Positions 8,706 through 17,827 are shown, numbered from the stretch's first letter. The stretch: 64,000 nucleotides of DNA from Bacillus_I endophytica_A (GCF_026790145.1 NZ_JALAMS010000012.1:27534-91533); one strand, 5' to 3'. Numbers and translations: made by a program. The notes: generated by a model from the sequence alone, not told the origin.

Positions 8706-8984
8706 ATGGGTCGCAGTTTGAAAAAAGGACCTTTTGTGGATGATCATTTAATGAACAAAATCGAAAAATTGAATGAAGCTGATAAGAAACAAGTTGTTAA
8801 AACTTGGTCTCGTCGTTCAACAATTTTCCCACAATTCATGGGTCATACGATTGCTGTATATGACGGTCGTAAGCATGTACCTGTTTACGTTACTGAAGAC
8901 ATGGTAGGACATAAGCTTGGTGAATTTGCACCAACACGTACTTATAAAGGCCATGGTAATGACGATAAGAAAACAAGACGCTAA
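8706..8984 (+). CDS. rpsS: 30S ribosomal protein S19
   Basis: S19 works with S13 in the small-subunit head. The product is 92 aa, beginning GRSLKKGPFVDDHL and carrying the WSRRSTIFPQFMGHTIAVY block. The 57-base spacer after rplB contains an ACGGTTC/GAACCGT inverted repeat. AAGGGAGG precedes the ATG. Confidence 0.97.
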   Translation: MGRSLKKGPFVDDHLMNKIEKLNEADKKQVVKTWSRRSTIFPQFMGHTIAVYDGRKHVPVYVTEDMVGHKLGEFAPTRTYKGHGNDDKKTRR

Positions 8985-9004
8985 TTAAGAGAGGAGGCAT
9001 TCAA

Positions 9005-9346
9005 ATGCAAGCTAAAGCTGTTGCAAAGACAGTTCGTATTGCGCCTCGTAAAGTTCGCTTAGTCGTAGATTTAATTCGAGGAAAGCAAGTAGGAGAAGCT
9101 GTAGCGATTTTAAAACTTACGCCAAAAGCTGCTTCCCCAGTTGTGGAAAAAGTATTAAACTCTGCTATCGCAAATGCAGAACACAATTATGAAATGGATG
9201 CAAACAACTTAGTTGTTTCAGAAGTGTTCGTAGACGAAGGTCCAACACTTAAACGTTTCCGTCCACGTGCTATGGGACGTGCAAGCCAAATCAACAAACG
9301 CACTAGCCACATCACAGTTGTGGTATCAGAAAAGAAGGAGGGATAA
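9005..9346 (+). CDS. rplV: 50S ribosomal protein L22
   Basis: L22 contributes a beta-hairpin to the exit tunnel constriction. The product is 113 aa. The hairpin tip RFRPRAMGRASQI is intact, without the insertions or deletions known from macrolide resistance. The N-terminus RIAPRKVRLVVDLIRGK is typical. Start at ATG after GAGGAGG, 20 bases after rpsS. Confidence 0.97.
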   Translation: MQAKAVAKTVRIAPRKVRLVVDLIRGKQVGEAVAILKLTPKAASPVVEKVLNSAIANAEHNYEMDANNLVVSEVFVDEGPTLKRFRPRAMGRASQINKRTSHITVVVSEKKEG

Positions 9347-9349
9347 TCG

Positions 9350-10006
9350 ATGGGTCAAAAAGTGAATCCAATTGGTTTGCGTATCGGCGTCATTCGTGAC
9401 TGGGAGTCAAAATGGTACGCTGAGAAAGACTACGCAAATTTACTACATGAAGATTTAAAAGTTCGTGAATACATCAGCAAACGCTTAAGTGACGCTTCTG
9501 TTTCTAAAGTAGAGATCGAACGTGCTGCTAACCGTTTGAACATCACGATCCACACTGCAAAACCTGGTATGGTAATTGGTAAAGGTGGTACTGAAGTTGA
9601 AGCACTTCGTAAAGCTCTTAACCAACTAACAGGCAAACGTGTACACATTAACATCCTTGAAGTTAAAAGAGCAGATATCGATGCTAAACTTGTAGCAGAA
9701 AACATCGCTCGTCAACTTGAAAATCGTGTGTCATTCCGTCGTGCTCAAAAGCAAGCTATCCAACGTACTATGCGTGCGGGTGCTAAAGGGATCAAGACAA
9801 TGACATCTGGTCGTTTAGGCGGAGCAGATATCGCTCGTGCTGAATACTACAGTGAAGGTACAGTTCCTCTTCATACTCTTCGCGCTGATATTGACTATGG
9901 TACAGCTGAAGCTGATACAACTTACGGTAAAATCGGTGTAAAAGTATGGATTTATCGTGGAGAGGTCCTTCCTACTAAGAAGAACTCTAAGGAAGGAGGA
10001 AAATAA
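9350..10006 (+). CDS. rpsC: 30S ribosomal protein S3
   Basis: S3 lines the mRNA entry channel. The product is 218 aa. It has an N-terminal MGQKVNPIGLRIG block, a type II KH domain with the GMVIGKGGTEVEALRK loop, and the C-terminal GTAEADTTYGKIGVKVWIYRGE segment. It starts three bases after rplV, with AAGGAGGG inside the end of rplV. Confidence 0.98.
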   Translation: MGQKVNPIGLRIGVIRDWESKWYAEKDYANLLHEDLKVREYISKRLSDASVSKVEIERAANRLNITIHTAKPGMVIGKGGTEVEALRKALNQLTGKRVHINILEVKRADIDAKLVAENIARQLENRVSFRRAQKQAIQRTMRAGAKGIKTMTSGRLGGADIARAEYYSEGTVPLHTLRADIDYGTAEADTTYGKIGVKVWIYRGEVLPTKKNSKEGGK

Positions 10007-10008
10007 TT

Positions 10009-10443
10009 ATGTTATTGCCAAAACGTGTTAAATATCGTCGTGAACATCGTGGTCGCATGAAAGGTCGTGCAAAAGGTGGTACGGAAGTTGCATTTGGTGA
10101 ATATGGTTTACAAGCTTTAGAAAATTCTTGGATTACTAACCGTCAGATCGAAGCTGCTCGTATCGCAATGACTCGTTACATGAAGCGTGGCGGTAAAGTA
10201 TGGATTAAAATCTTCCCTTCTAAACCTTACACTGCAAAACCTCTAGAGGTCCGCATGGGTTCCGGTAAAGGTGCTCCAGAGGGCTGGGTAGCAGTTGTAA
10301 AACCTGGAAAGATTATGTTTGAAATCGCAGGTGTAAGTGAAGAGGTTGCTCGTGAAGCACTTCGTCTTGCTGCACACAAACTACCTATCAAATGTAAATT
10401 TGTAAAACGTGAAGAAATTGGTGGTGACTCAAATGAAGGTTAA
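10009..10443 (+). CDS. rplP: 50S ribosomal protein L16
   Basis: L16 organises the A-site region of the large subunit. The product is 144 aa, starting MLLPKRVKYRREHRGRMKG; the GKVWIKIFPSKPYTAKP and RMGSGKGAPEGWVAVVKPG blocks are present. Two bases after rpsC. Its end overlaps rpmC by 11 bases. Confidence 0.98.
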   Translation: MLLPKRVKYRREHRGRMKGRAKGGTEVAFGEYGLQALENSWITNRQIEAARIAMTRYMKRGGKVWIKIFPSKPYTAKPLEVRMGSGKGAPEGWVAVVKPGKIMFEIAGVSEEVAREALRLAAHKLPIKCKFVKREEIGGDSNEG

Positions 10444-10633
10444 TGAAATCCGTGATCTAACCACTGCTGAAATTGAACAAAAAGTTAAGTCTTTAAAAGA
10501 AGAATTGTTCAACCTTCGTTTTCAATTAGCGACTGGACAATTAGAAAATACTGCACGTATTCCTGAAGTACGTAAGTCAATTGCTCGTATGAAGACTGTA
10601 ATCCGTGCAAGAGAGATTGCTGCTAGTAAATAA
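10433..10633 (+). CDS. rpmC: 50S ribosomal protein L29
   Basis: L29 is a small two-helix protein next to L23 at the tunnel exit. The start giving MKVNEIRDLTTAEIE (66 aa) was chosen because it is the family N-terminus and follows a GGTGGTGA site; an in-frame upstream ATG at 10409 would add eight non-conserved residues. The FNLRFQLATGQLENTARI block is typical. The start overlaps the end of rplP by 11 bases. Confidence 0.97.
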   Translation: MKVNEIRDLTTAEIEQKVKSLKEELFNLRFQLATGQLENTARIPEVRKSIARMKTVIRAREIAASK

Positions 10634-10658
10634 TTAAGTCTGAAGGGAGGCTTTCAGA

Positions 10659-10922
10659 ATGAGTGAACGTAACCAACGTAAAGTTTACACTGGACGTGTT
10701 GTTTCTGACAAAATGGATAAAACAATCACAGTTCTAGTTGAAACTTACAAAACTGATTCACTTTACGGCAAACGCGTAAAGTACTCAAAGAAATTTAAAG
10801 CACATGATGAAAATAACCAAGCAAAAGTTGGCGATATCGTGCGTATCATGGAAACTCGTCCGCTTTCAGCTACAAAACGTTTCCGTCTAGTTGACGTCGT
10901 TGAAGAAGCTGTAATTATCTAA
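10659..10922 (+). CDS. rpsQ: 30S ribosomal protein S17
   Basis: S17 is an OB-fold primary 16S rRNA binder. The product is 87 aa, with GRVVSDKMDKTITVLVE, the KKFKAHDENN segment and VGDIVRIMETRPLSATKRFRL. GGGAGG lies before the ATG. It is placed between rpmC and rplN as in B. subtilis. Confidence 0.97.
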   Translation: MSERNQRKVYTGRVVSDKMDKTITVLVETYKTDSLYGKRVKYSKKFKAHDENNQAKVGDIVRIMETRPLSATKRFRLVDVVEEAVII

Positions 10923-10964
10923 TGATCGGATAGTGAGGATTGATCCGAAGGGAGGTAAAACTAG

Positions 10965-11333
10965 ATGATTCAACAAGAATCTCGTTTAAAAGTTGCTGAC
11001 AACTCTGGTGCTCGTGAAGTTTTAACAATCAAAGTTTTAGGTGGATCTGGTCGCAAAACAGCTAACATCGGTGATGTTATCGTTGTTACGGTGAAACAAG
11101 CAACACCTGGTGGCGTTGTTAAAAAAGGTGATGTCGTTAAAGCTGTAGTAGTTCGTACTAAACGTGGTGTTCGTCGTAAAGATGGTTCATACATCCGTTT
11201 CGACGAAAATGCTTGCGTAATTATCCGTGACGATAAGAGCCCGCGTGGTACTCGTATCTTCGGACCAGTTGCACGTGAACTACGTGACAACAGCTTCATG
11301 AAGATTGTGTCCCTTGCTCCAGAAGTTCTTTAA
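10965..11333 (+). CDS. rplN: 50S ribosomal protein L14
   Basis: L14 lies at the intersubunit interface and binds the silencing factor RsfS. The product is 122 aa, starting MIQQESRLKVADNSGAREV with the TKRGVRRKDGSYIRFDENA block and ending IVSLAPEVL. AAGGGAGG precedes the ATG. Confidence 0.98.
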   Translation: MIQQESRLKVADNSGAREVLTIKVLGGSGRKTANIGDVIVVTVKQATPGGVVKKGDVVKAVVVRTKRGVRRKDGSYIRFDENACVIIRDDKSPRGTRIFGPVARELRDNSFMKIVSLAPEVL

Positions 11334-11372
11334 TAAATGATAAAATGATGGTCCTTAAGGAGGTGCGAAAAG

Positions 11373-11684
11373 ATGCATGTCAAAAAAGGTGACAAAGTAG
11401 TGGTTATCTCTGGTAAGGATAAAGGCAAACAAGGCGTAGTTCTTACTGCTTATCCGAAAAAAGACCGTGTGATTGTTGAAGGTGTGAATATCGTTAAGAA
11501 ACATTCAAAACCATCTCAATTAAATCCACAAGGTGGAATCAACAGCCAGGAAGCACCTATCCATGTATCCAACGTAATGCTGTTAGATCCTAAGACTGGC
11601 GAACCAACACGTGTTGGTTACAAAGTTGAAGACGGCAAAAAGGTACGTGTAGCAAAAAAATCTGGTGAAACTTTAGATAAATAA
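11373..11684 (+). CDS. rplX: 50S ribosomal protein L24
   Basis: L24 starts large-subunit assembly and lies beside the tunnel exit. The product is 103 aa and opens with a KOW motif (KGDKVVVISGKDKGKQGVV). The NIVKKHSKPSQLNPQGGI block is present. TAAGGAGG precedes the ATG. Confidence 0.97.
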   Translation: MHVKKGDKVVVISGKDKGKQGVVLTAYPKKDRVIVEGVNIVKKHSKPSQLNPQGGINSQEAPIHVSNVMLLDPKTGEPTRVGYKVEDGKKVRVAKKSGETLDK

Positions 11685-11713
11685 TATTAGTCAGTGAAAG
11701 GAGGTACTCATTG

Positions 11714-12253
11714 ATGAACCGCCTGAAAGAAAAATTTCAGAAAGAAATCACTCCTTCTCTAGTAGAGAAGTTCAATTATACATCTGTAATGCAAGTTCCT
11801 AAACTTGAAAAGATCGTAGTAAACATGGGAATTGGTGAAGCTGTACAAAATGCTAAAGCATTAGACAGCGCTGTTGAAGAGTTAACAGCTCTTACAGGTC
11901 AAAAACCACTAGTTACTCGTGCTAAGAAATCAATCGCTACTTTCCGTCTACGTGAAGGTATGCCAATTGGTGCAAAAGTTACACTACGTGGAGAGCGTAT
12001 GTATGAGTTCTTTGACAAATTGATCTCTGTATCTCTTCCTCGTGTACGTGACTTCCGTGGAGTTTCTAAAAAATCATTTGATGGTCGCGGAAACTACACT
12101 CTAGGTATTAAAGAACAATTAATCTTCCCAGAGATTGATTATGATAAAGTAAACAAAGTACGTGGTATGGATATCGTAATTGTTACAACTGCAAACACAG
12201 ACGAAGAGTCTCGTGAGCTATTAACTCAATTCGGAATGCCATTCCAGAAATAA
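11714..12253 (+). CDS. rplE: 50S ribosomal protein L5
   Basis: L5 binds 5S rRNA and forms an intersubunit bridge with the 30S head. The product is 179 aa from the ATG (MNRLKEKFQKE); a TTG one codon upstream is less likely because AAAGGAGG spacing suits the ATG. Family blocks KIVVNMGIGEAVQNAK, RAKKSIATFRLREGMPIG and RDFRGVSKKSFDGRGNYTLG are present. Confidence 0.97.
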   Translation: MNRLKEKFQKEITPSLVEKFNYTSVMQVPKLEKIVVNMGIGEAVQNAKALDSAVEELTALTGQKPLVTRAKKSIATFRLREGMPIGAKVTLRGERMYEFFDKLISVSLPRVRDFRGVSKKSFDGRGNYTLGIKEQLIFPEIDYDKVNKVRGMDIVIVTTANTDEESRELLTQFGMPFQK

Positions 12254-12286
12254 TTCTGGCCAACGTTAAGCAGAGGAGGCGAAATT

Positions 12287-12472
12287 GTGGCTAAAAAATC
12301 AATGATTGCGAAACAAAAGCGTCAGCCGAAGTTTGAAGTTCAAGCGTACACTCGTTGTGAGCGCTGCGGACGTCCACACTCTGTAATCCGCAAATTTAAG
12401 CTTTGCCGTATTTGTTTCCGTGAACTTGCTTATAAAGGTCAAATTCCTGGTGTTAAAAAAGCTAGCTGGTAA
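12287..12472 (+). CDS. rpsN: 30S ribosomal protein S14, zinc-binding type
   Basis: The product is 61 aa with a GTG start after AGAGGAGG. It carries two CxxC pairs (C24/C27 and C40/C43) that form the zinc site of the C+ form of S14 and ends GVKKASW. In B. subtilis the zinc-free paralogue is encoded elsewhere and used under zinc limitation; none is seen in this window. Confidence 0.97.
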   Translation: MAKKSMIAKQKRQPKFEVQAYTRCERCGRPHSVIRKFKLCRICFRELAYKGQIPGVKKASW

Positions 12473-12501
12473 AACCCAAGCATGGGAAGGAGGTAAAAAA
12501 T

Positions 12502-12900
12502 ATGGTTATGACTGATCCAATTGCAGATCTTCTAACTCGTATTCGTAACGCGAACATGGTTCGTCATGAAAAACTTGAAGTACCTGCTTCTAACTTAAAG
12601 AAGCAAGTTGCAGAAATCCTTAAACGTGAAGGTTTCGTTCGCGATGTAGAATATATCGAGGACAACAAACAAGGTATCATCCGTATCTTCTTAAAATACG
12701 GTTCAAACAACGAGCGTGTAATCACAGGTCTTAAACGTATTAGTAAACCTGGTCTTCGCGTTTATGCAAAAGCTGACGAAGTACCACGTGTACTAAACGG
12801 TCTAGGTATTGCAATCGTTTCTACTTCACAAGGTGTATTAAGCGACAAAGAAGCTCGCCAAAAACAAACTGGTGGAGAAGTATTAGCATACGTTTGGTAA
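12502..12900 (+). CDS. rpsH: 30S ribosomal protein S8
   Basis: S8 binds helix 21 of 16S rRNA, and in enteric bacteria also represses the spc operon. The product is 132 aa, MVMTDPIADLLTRIRNAN to the conserved C-terminus GGEVLAYVW, with the STSQGVLSDKEAR RNA-binding loop intact. GGAAGGAGG precedes the ATG. Confidence 0.98.
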   Translation: MVMTDPIADLLTRIRNANMVRHEKLEVPASNLKKQVAEILKREGFVRDVEYIEDNKQGIIRIFLKYGSNNERVITGLKRISKPGLRVYAKADEVPRVLNGLGIAIVSTSQGVLSDKEARQKQTGGEVLAYVW

Positions 12901-12931
12901 TTAATTTATAAAGCGATCGGAGGTGTAACGT

Positions 12932-13468
12932 ATGTCACGTGTCGGTAAAAAAGTCTTAGAAATTCCGTCTGGTGTTACAGTAACAAACAACAACAATACT
13001 GTAACTGTAAAAGGTCCTAAAGGTGAATTAACTCATACATTCAACCCGGACATCACTATCAACGTGGAAGACAACATCCTTACTGTAAGTCGTCCAAGTG
13101 ACCACAAAGAACACCGTGCCCTTCATGGTACAACTCGTAGCCTTTTAGGTAACATGGTTGAGGGTGTTACTAACGGCTTCCAAAAAGGTCTTGAACTAGT
13201 TGGGGTAGGTTACCGTGCTCAAAAGTCTGGTAACAAACTTATTCTTAATGTTGGTTACTCTCATCCAGTTGAAATTGAGCCTGAGCAAGGACTTGAAGTT
13301 GAGGTTCCATCTCAAACTAAAGTTATTGTTAAAGGTATTAGCAAAGAACGCGTTGGTGCTTTAGCAGCTAACATTCGTGCGGTTCGTTCACCTGAGCCTT
13401 ACAAAGGTAAAGGAATTCGCTACGAAGGCGAATATGTACGTCGTAAAGAAGGTAAAACTGCTAAGTAA
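12932..13468 (+). CDS. rplF: 50S ribosomal protein L6
   Basis: L6 is a duplicated-domain protein near the sarcin-ricin loop. The product is 178 aa, starting MSRVGKKVLEIPSGVTV, with the second domain containing GYSHPVEIE and the C-terminal signature PEPYKGKGIRYEGEYVRRKEG. CGGAGGTG precedes the ATG. Confidence 0.98.
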   Translation: MSRVGKKVLEIPSGVTVTNNNNTVTVKGPKGELTHTFNPDITINVEDNILTVSRPSDHKEHRALHGTTRSLLGNMVEGVTNGFQKGLELVGVGYRAQKSGNKLILNVGYSHPVEIEPEQGLEVEVPSQTKVIVKGISKERVGALAANIRAVRSPEPYKGKGIRYEGEYVRRKEGKTAK

Positions 13469-13508
13469 TAATGCAGTTCGTTCTAGTTAAAGGAAAGGAG
13501 TGACTAAG

Positions 13509-13871
13509 ATGATCACTAAAGCTGATAAGAATAAAGTACGTAAGAAAAGACATACTCGTGTTCGTTCAAAATTATTCGGTACAGCTACTCGCCCACGTTT
13601 AAATGTGTATCGTTCAAATCAACACATTTATGCACAAGTGATTGATGATTTAAACGCAGTAACACTTGCTAGCGCATCTACTCTAGATAAAGACTTATCT
13701 GTTGAAGCTGGTAGCAATGTAGAAGCTGCTACAAAAGTCGGTGAACTAGTTGCAAAACGCGCAGTTGAAAAAGGCGTGAAAGAAGTTGTTTTTGATCGTG
13801 GCGGATATCTATATCATGGTCGTGTGAAAGCTCTAGCTGACGCAGCTCGCGAAGCTGGACTACAATTTTAA
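13509..13871 (+). CDS. rplR: 50S ribosomal protein L18
   Basis: L18 binds 5S rRNA together with L5. The ATG giving MITKADKNKVRKKRH (120 aa, the Bacillus length) was chosen; an in-frame GTG at 13500 lies inside the AAAGGAGTG ribosome binding site. The C-terminal FDRGGYLYHGRVKALADAAREAGL signature is intact. Confidence 0.97.
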   Translation: MITKADKNKVRKKRHTRVRSKLFGTATRPRLNVYRSNQHIYAQVIDDLNAVTLASASTLDKDLSVEAGSNVEAATKVGELVAKRAVEKGVKEVVFDRGGYLYHGRVKALADAAREAGLQF

Positions 13872-13891
13872 CCGTAAAAGGAGGGAAAATG

Positions 13892-14392
13892 ATGCGTCGT
13901 ATTGATCCAAGCAAATTAGAACTTGAAGAGCGTGTGGTTACGGTTAACCGCGTAGCGAAAGTTGTAAAAGGTGGACGTCGTTTCCGCTTTGCTGCATTAG
14001 TAGTTGTTGGTGACAAAAATGGTCACGTTGGTTTCGGTACTGGTAAAGCTCAAGAGGTACCAGATGCGATCCGTAAAGCAATCGAAGATGCTAAGAAAAA
14101 CCTTATTACTGTTCCAACAGTAGGAACAACTATTCCTCACGAAATTCTAGGCCAATTTGGTGCAGGTCGCATCTTCTTAAAACCAGCATCTGAAGGTACT
14201 GGAGTTATCGCAGGTGGACCAGTCCGTGCGGTACTTGAATTAGCAGGTGTAGGTGATATCTTATCTAAATCTCTAGGATCTAACACACCAATCAACATGG
14301 TTCGTGCTACAATCCAAGGTTTAAGTGAACTAAAACGTGCTGAAGAAGTAGCTAAGCTACGTGGCAAATCTGTCGAAGAACTGTTAGGATAA
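13892..14392 (+). CDS. rpsE: 30S ribosomal protein S5
   Basis: S5 acts in mRNA unwinding and decoding fidelity. Two ATGs occur in tandem (13889 and 13892); the second gives the family N-terminus MRRIDPSKLELEERVV (166 aa) and better spacing to GGAGGG. The dsRNA-binding-like region FAALVVVGDKNGHVGFGTGKA and the GAGRIFLKPASEGTGVIAGG segment are intact. Confidence 0.96.
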   Translation: MRRIDPSKLELEERVVTVNRVAKVVKGGRRFRFAALVVVGDKNGHVGFGTGKAQEVPDAIRKAIEDAKKNLITVPTVGTTIPHEILGQFGAGRIFLKPASEGTGVIAGGPVRAVLELAGVGDILSKSLGSNTPINMVRATIQGLSELKRAEEVAKLRGKSVEELLG

Positions 14393-14405
14393 GGAGGGAA
14401 ACAAA

Positions 14406-14588
14406 ATGGCAAACAAATTAGCGATTACCCTCACTCGCAGCGTAATTGGTCGCCCAGAAAACCAACGTGTAACAGTCAAAACGTTAGGTCTTCGTAAAAT
14501 GCATCAAACTGTGGTTCACGAAGACAACGCAGCGATTCGTGGTATGATCAACAAAGTTGCTCACCTTGTTACAGTTAAAGAACAATAA
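14406..14588 (+). CDS. rpmD: 50S ribosomal protein L30
   Basis: A 60-residue L30 of bacterial type: NKLAITLTRSVIGRPENQR and the TVKTLGLRKMHQTVVHEDN block are visible. It is 13 bases after rpsE and follows AAGGAGGG. Placement between rpsE and rplO is the standard spc order. Confidence 0.97.
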   Translation: MANKLAITLTRSVIGRPENQRVTVKTLGLRKMHQTVVHEDNAAIRGMINKVAHLVTVKEQ

Positions 14589-14617
14589 TAGAATTGTAAT
14601 CAAAAGGAGGTGTCTCC

Positions 14618-15058
14618 ATGAAACTTCATGAGCTAAAATCAGCAGAAGGTTCTCGTAAAGAACGTAATCGTGTAGGTCGTGGTATGGCTAGTGGTAACGG
14701 AAAAACTTCAGGACGTGGACACAAAGGTCAACGCGCTCGTTCAGGCGGTGGCGTACGTATCGGTTTTGAAGGTGGTCAGAACCCACTATACCGTCGTTTA
14801 CCAAAACGCGGTTTCACAAACATTAACCGTAAAGAGTTTACGGTTGTTAACCTTGAAACATTAAATCGTTTCGAAGATGGAACAGAGGTAACTCCGGAAC
14901 TTCTTCTTGAAACTGGTGTTATCAGCAAAGTTAGAGCTGGCGTGAAAATTCTTGGCAATGGCGAAGTAAGCAAAAAGCTAACTGTTAAAGCTAACAAATT
15001 TTCTGCTTCTGCAAAAGAGGCTATCGAAGCTGCAGGCGGTAAAACTGAGGTGATTTAA
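14618..15058 (+). CDS. rplO: 50S ribosomal protein L15
   Basis: L15 is a late assembly protein with a long basic N-terminal arm (GRGMASGNGKTSGRGHKGQR). The product is 146 aa and ends GGKTEVI. Its TAA stop overlaps the secY ATG by one base (TAATG), coupling translation of the two. Confidence 0.98.
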   Translation: MKLHELKSAEGSRKERNRVGRGMASGNGKTSGRGHKGQRARSGGGVRIGFEGGQNPLYRRLPKRGFTNINRKEFTVVNLETLNRFEDGTEVTPELLLETGVISKVRAGVKILGNGEVSKKLTVKANKFSASAKEAIEAAGGKTEVI

Positions 15059-16350
15059 TGTTTCAGACAATCTCCAATTTGATGCGCGTAGGTGAAATTA
15101 GAAATAAAATTCTTTTCACCTTGCTAATGCTTGTAATTTTTCGAATCGGAACTTTCATTCCAGTTCCAAACGTAAATACTGATGTTTTGAAAGTGCAAGA
15201 TCAGCTAAATGTATTTGGAGTACTAAATACATTTGGCGGTGGTGCACTTCAAAATTTCTCTATTTTAGCAATGGGTATTATGCCATACATCACAGCATCC
15301 ATCATCGTACAGCTGTTGCAGATGGATGTTGTTCCTAAGTTTACAGAGTGGTCAAAACAAGGTGAAGTTGGACGTCGTAAATTAGCTCAATTTACTCGTT
15401 ACTTAACAATTGTTTTAGGTCTTGTTCAAGCTGTTGGAATGTCCATTGGCTTTAACAATATGGCTCAAGGCCAACTCATTCAGAACCCAGGAGCAATGAC
15501 ATATGCTGTTATTGCGATCATTTTGACTGCAGGAACAGCCTTTTTAATGTGGCTTGGTGAGCAGATCACAGCAAAAGGCGTTGGTAATGGAGTTTCTATT
15601 ATCATTTTTGCAGGTATGGTAGCTGGTATTCCAAATACATTGAACCAAATTTATGCGCAGCAATTTGAAGATGTTGGCGATCAGCTTTTCTTGCGTATTG
15701 CAACAATGGTATTACTAGCAGTAGTCGTATTGGCTATCATTGTGGGAGTTATCTTCTTCCAACAAGCGCTTCGTAAAATTCCGATTCAATATGCAAAACG
15801 TCTAGCTGGCCGTAATCAAGTGGGAGGACAATCAACGCATTTACCGTTAAAGGTTAACGCGGCGGGTGTTATTCCAGTTATTTTTGCGGTTTCATTTATC
15901 ATTACGCCACCAACGATTGCATCGTTTTTCGGCTCAAATGATGTAACAGAATGGATTCAAAAAACATTTGATTATACACAGCCTATTGGCATGAGCGTTT
16001 ACGTAGCCCTAATTGTAGCATTTACTTACTTCTACACTTTTGTTCAAGTAAACCCAGAACAAGTGGCAGAGAACTTACAAAAGCAAGGCGGTTATATTCC
16101 AGGCATTCGTCCAGGGAAGAACACGCAAGAATTTATTACAAAGGTGTTGTATCGCTTAACAATAGTTGGTGCACTTTTCCTTTCAATAATTGCGATTTTA
16201 CCAACCCTGTTTATTAAGTTTGCTGACTTACCTTCTTCTGCTCAAATTGGTGGTACTGGATTGTTGATCATTGTCGGGGTTGCCCTTGAAACAATGAAAC
16301 AACTAGAAAGTCAGCTCGTTAAACGTCATTACAAAGGCTTTATTAAATAA
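15058..16350 (+). CDS. secY: Preprotein translocase channel subunit SecY
   Basis: SecY forms the protein-conducting channel of the Sec translocase, here likely with SecE and SecG encoded elsewhere. The product is 430 aa with ten membrane segments readable as hydrophobic stretches. Signatures are the plug and TM2 region (GGGALQNFSILAMGIMPYI), the cytoplasmic loop with KRLAGRNQVGGQSTHLPLK and the C-terminal RHYKGFIK. It starts on the rplO stop codon. Confidence 0.98.
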   Translation: MFQTISNLMRVGEIRNKILFTLLMLVIFRIGTFIPVPNVNTDVLKVQDQLNVFGVLNTFGGGALQNFSILAMGIMPYITASIIVQLLQMDVVPKFTEWSKQGEVGRRKLAQFTRYLTIVLGLVQAVGMSIGFNNMAQGQLIQNPGAMTYAVIAIILTAGTAFLMWLGEQITAKGVGNGVSIIIFAGMVAGIPNTLNQIYAQQFEDVGDQLFLRIATMVLLAVVVLAIIVGVIFFQQALRKIPIQYAKRLAGRNQVGGQSTHLPLKVNAAGVIPVIFAVSFIITPPTIASFFGSNDVTEWIQKTFDYTQPIGMSVYVALIVAFTYFYTFVQVNPEQVAENLQKQGGYIPGIRPGKNTQEFITKVLYRLTIVGALFLSIIAILPTLFIKFADLPSSAQIGGTGLLIIVGVALETMKQLESQLVKRHYKGFIK

Positions 16351-16399
16351 AAAGAGTTGTAAAACTCTTATATAGAGAAGAGACTGAGGGGGAAAGTCA

Positions 16400-17053
16400 A
16401 TGAACTTAGTATTAATGGGTCTTCCTGGAGCTGGGAAAGGCACACAAGCTGAACAAATGGTCGAATACTATAACATCCCTCATATCTCAACAGGAGATAT
16501 GTTCCGAGCAGCGATCAAAGAAGGAACAGACTTAGGAGTAAAAGCAAAACAGTTCATGGATAAAGGTGAGCTAGTACCTGATGAAGTTACAATCGGTATT
16601 GTACGCGAGCGTTTAGCTAAGGACGATTGCAAAGAAGGCTTCTTACTTGATGGGTTTCCAAGAACTGTAGCGCAAGCTGAAGCTCTTGAAAACATTCTTG
16701 AAGAATTAAAACGTCCACTTGACTATGTAATTAACATTGATGTGGATCAAGATATTCTAATGGAACGTCTAACAGGTCGTCGTATTTGCAAAAACTGTGG
16801 AGCAACTTACCACCTAGTGTTCAATCCACCAAGTCAAGAGGGGACTTGCGACAAATGTGGTGGAGAACTTTATCAACGTGAGGATGACAATCCTGCAACA
16901 GTATCAAACCGACTCGCTGTCAATGTTAAGCAATCTCAACCACTTCTTGATTTTTACAATCAAAAAGGCTACTTGCGCAACATTAAAGGTGACCAAGATA
17001 TTACTAAAGTCTTTGAAGACATTCGTGCATTGCTCGGAGGCGCAAGCAAATGA
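16400..17053 (+). CDS. adk: Adenylate kinase
   Basis: Adenylate kinase converts ATP and AMP to two ADP. The product is 217 aa, the long form. It shows a P-loop GLPGAGKGT (7-15), the AMP-binding ISTGDMFR segment, DGFPRT, and a zinc-holding LID with C130, C133, C150 and C153, as in Gram-positive enzymes. Its TGA stop overlaps the map ATG (ATGA), so the two are translationally coupled. Confidence 0.98.
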   Translation: MNLVLMGLPGAGKGTQAEQMVEYYNIPHISTGDMFRAAIKEGTDLGVKAKQFMDKGELVPDEVTIGIVRERLAKDDCKEGFLLDGFPRTVAQAEALENILEELKRPLDYVINIDVDQDILMERLTGRRICKNCGATYHLVFNPPSQEGTCDKCGGELYQREDDNPATVSNRLAVNVKQSQPLLDFYNQKGYLRNIKGDQDITKVFEDIRALLGGASK

Positions 17054-17796
17054 TTATTTGCAAAACGCCACGTGAACTTGAAATCATGCGTGAAGCTGGA
17101 CGGATTGTTGCGTTAACGCATCAGGAACTGCAAAAACATATCAAACCTGGTATTACCACTAAGGAATTGGATAGAATTGCAGAGAAGATTATTCGCCAGC
17201 ATGATGCAGAACCTTCTTTTAAAGGTTATAATGGTTTTACAGGCAGCATATGTGCTTCAGTTAACGAAGAACTTGTTCACGGTATTCCTGGTGACCGCAA
17301 GCTAAATGATGGAGACATCATCAGCATTGATATCGGTGCATATTATAACGGGTATCATGGTGATTCAGCTTGGACATATGCAGTAGGTTCTGTTTCTGAT
17401 GAAGCAGAAAAGTTGTTAAAGGTGACTGAAGAGTCTCTTTACAAAGGATTAGAAAAAGCGATTCCTGGTGATCGCTTATCAAATATTTCTCATGCTATTC
17501 AAACATATGTTGAGGAACACGGTTTTTCTGTTGTTCGAGAATATGTTGGGCATGGAGTGGGGCAAGACTTACATGAAGATCCACAGATTCCTCATTATGG
17601 TCCCCCAAACAAAGGTCCTCGATTAAGACCCGGTATGGTGCTTGCAATTGAACCTATGGTGAATGCTGGAAGCCGTTATGTGAAAACATTGGCTGATGGT
17701 TGGACTGTAGTTACACAGGACAAAAAGTACTGTGCGCATTTTGAGCATACTATCGCAATTGTTGAGGATGGATATGAAATACTGACCAAGCTTTGA
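17050..17796 (+). CDS. map: Methionine aminopeptidase, type I
   Basis: It removes the N-terminal methionine from nascent proteins. The product is 248 aa. All five metal ligands can be placed: D94, D105, H168, E201 and E232, and H77 occupies the position of the substrate-binding histidine. It has no N-terminal zinc extension. It starts inside the adk stop. A decayed small gene follows before infA. Confidence 0.97.
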   Translation: MIICKTPRELEIMREAGRIVALTHQELQKHIKPGITTKELDRIAEKIIRQHDAEPSFKGYNGFTGSICASVNEELVHGIPGDRKLNDGDIISIDIGAYYNGYHGDSAWTYAVGSVSDEAEKLLKVTEESLYKGLEKAIPGDRLSNISHAIQTYVEEHGFSVVREYVGHGVGQDLHEDPQIPHYGPPNKGPRLRPGMVLAIEPMVNAGSRYVKTLADGWTVVTQDKKYCAHFEHTIAIVEDGYEILTKL

Positions 17797-17827
17797 ATAT
17801 AGAACAGGTCTCTATCGTTAACCCTAG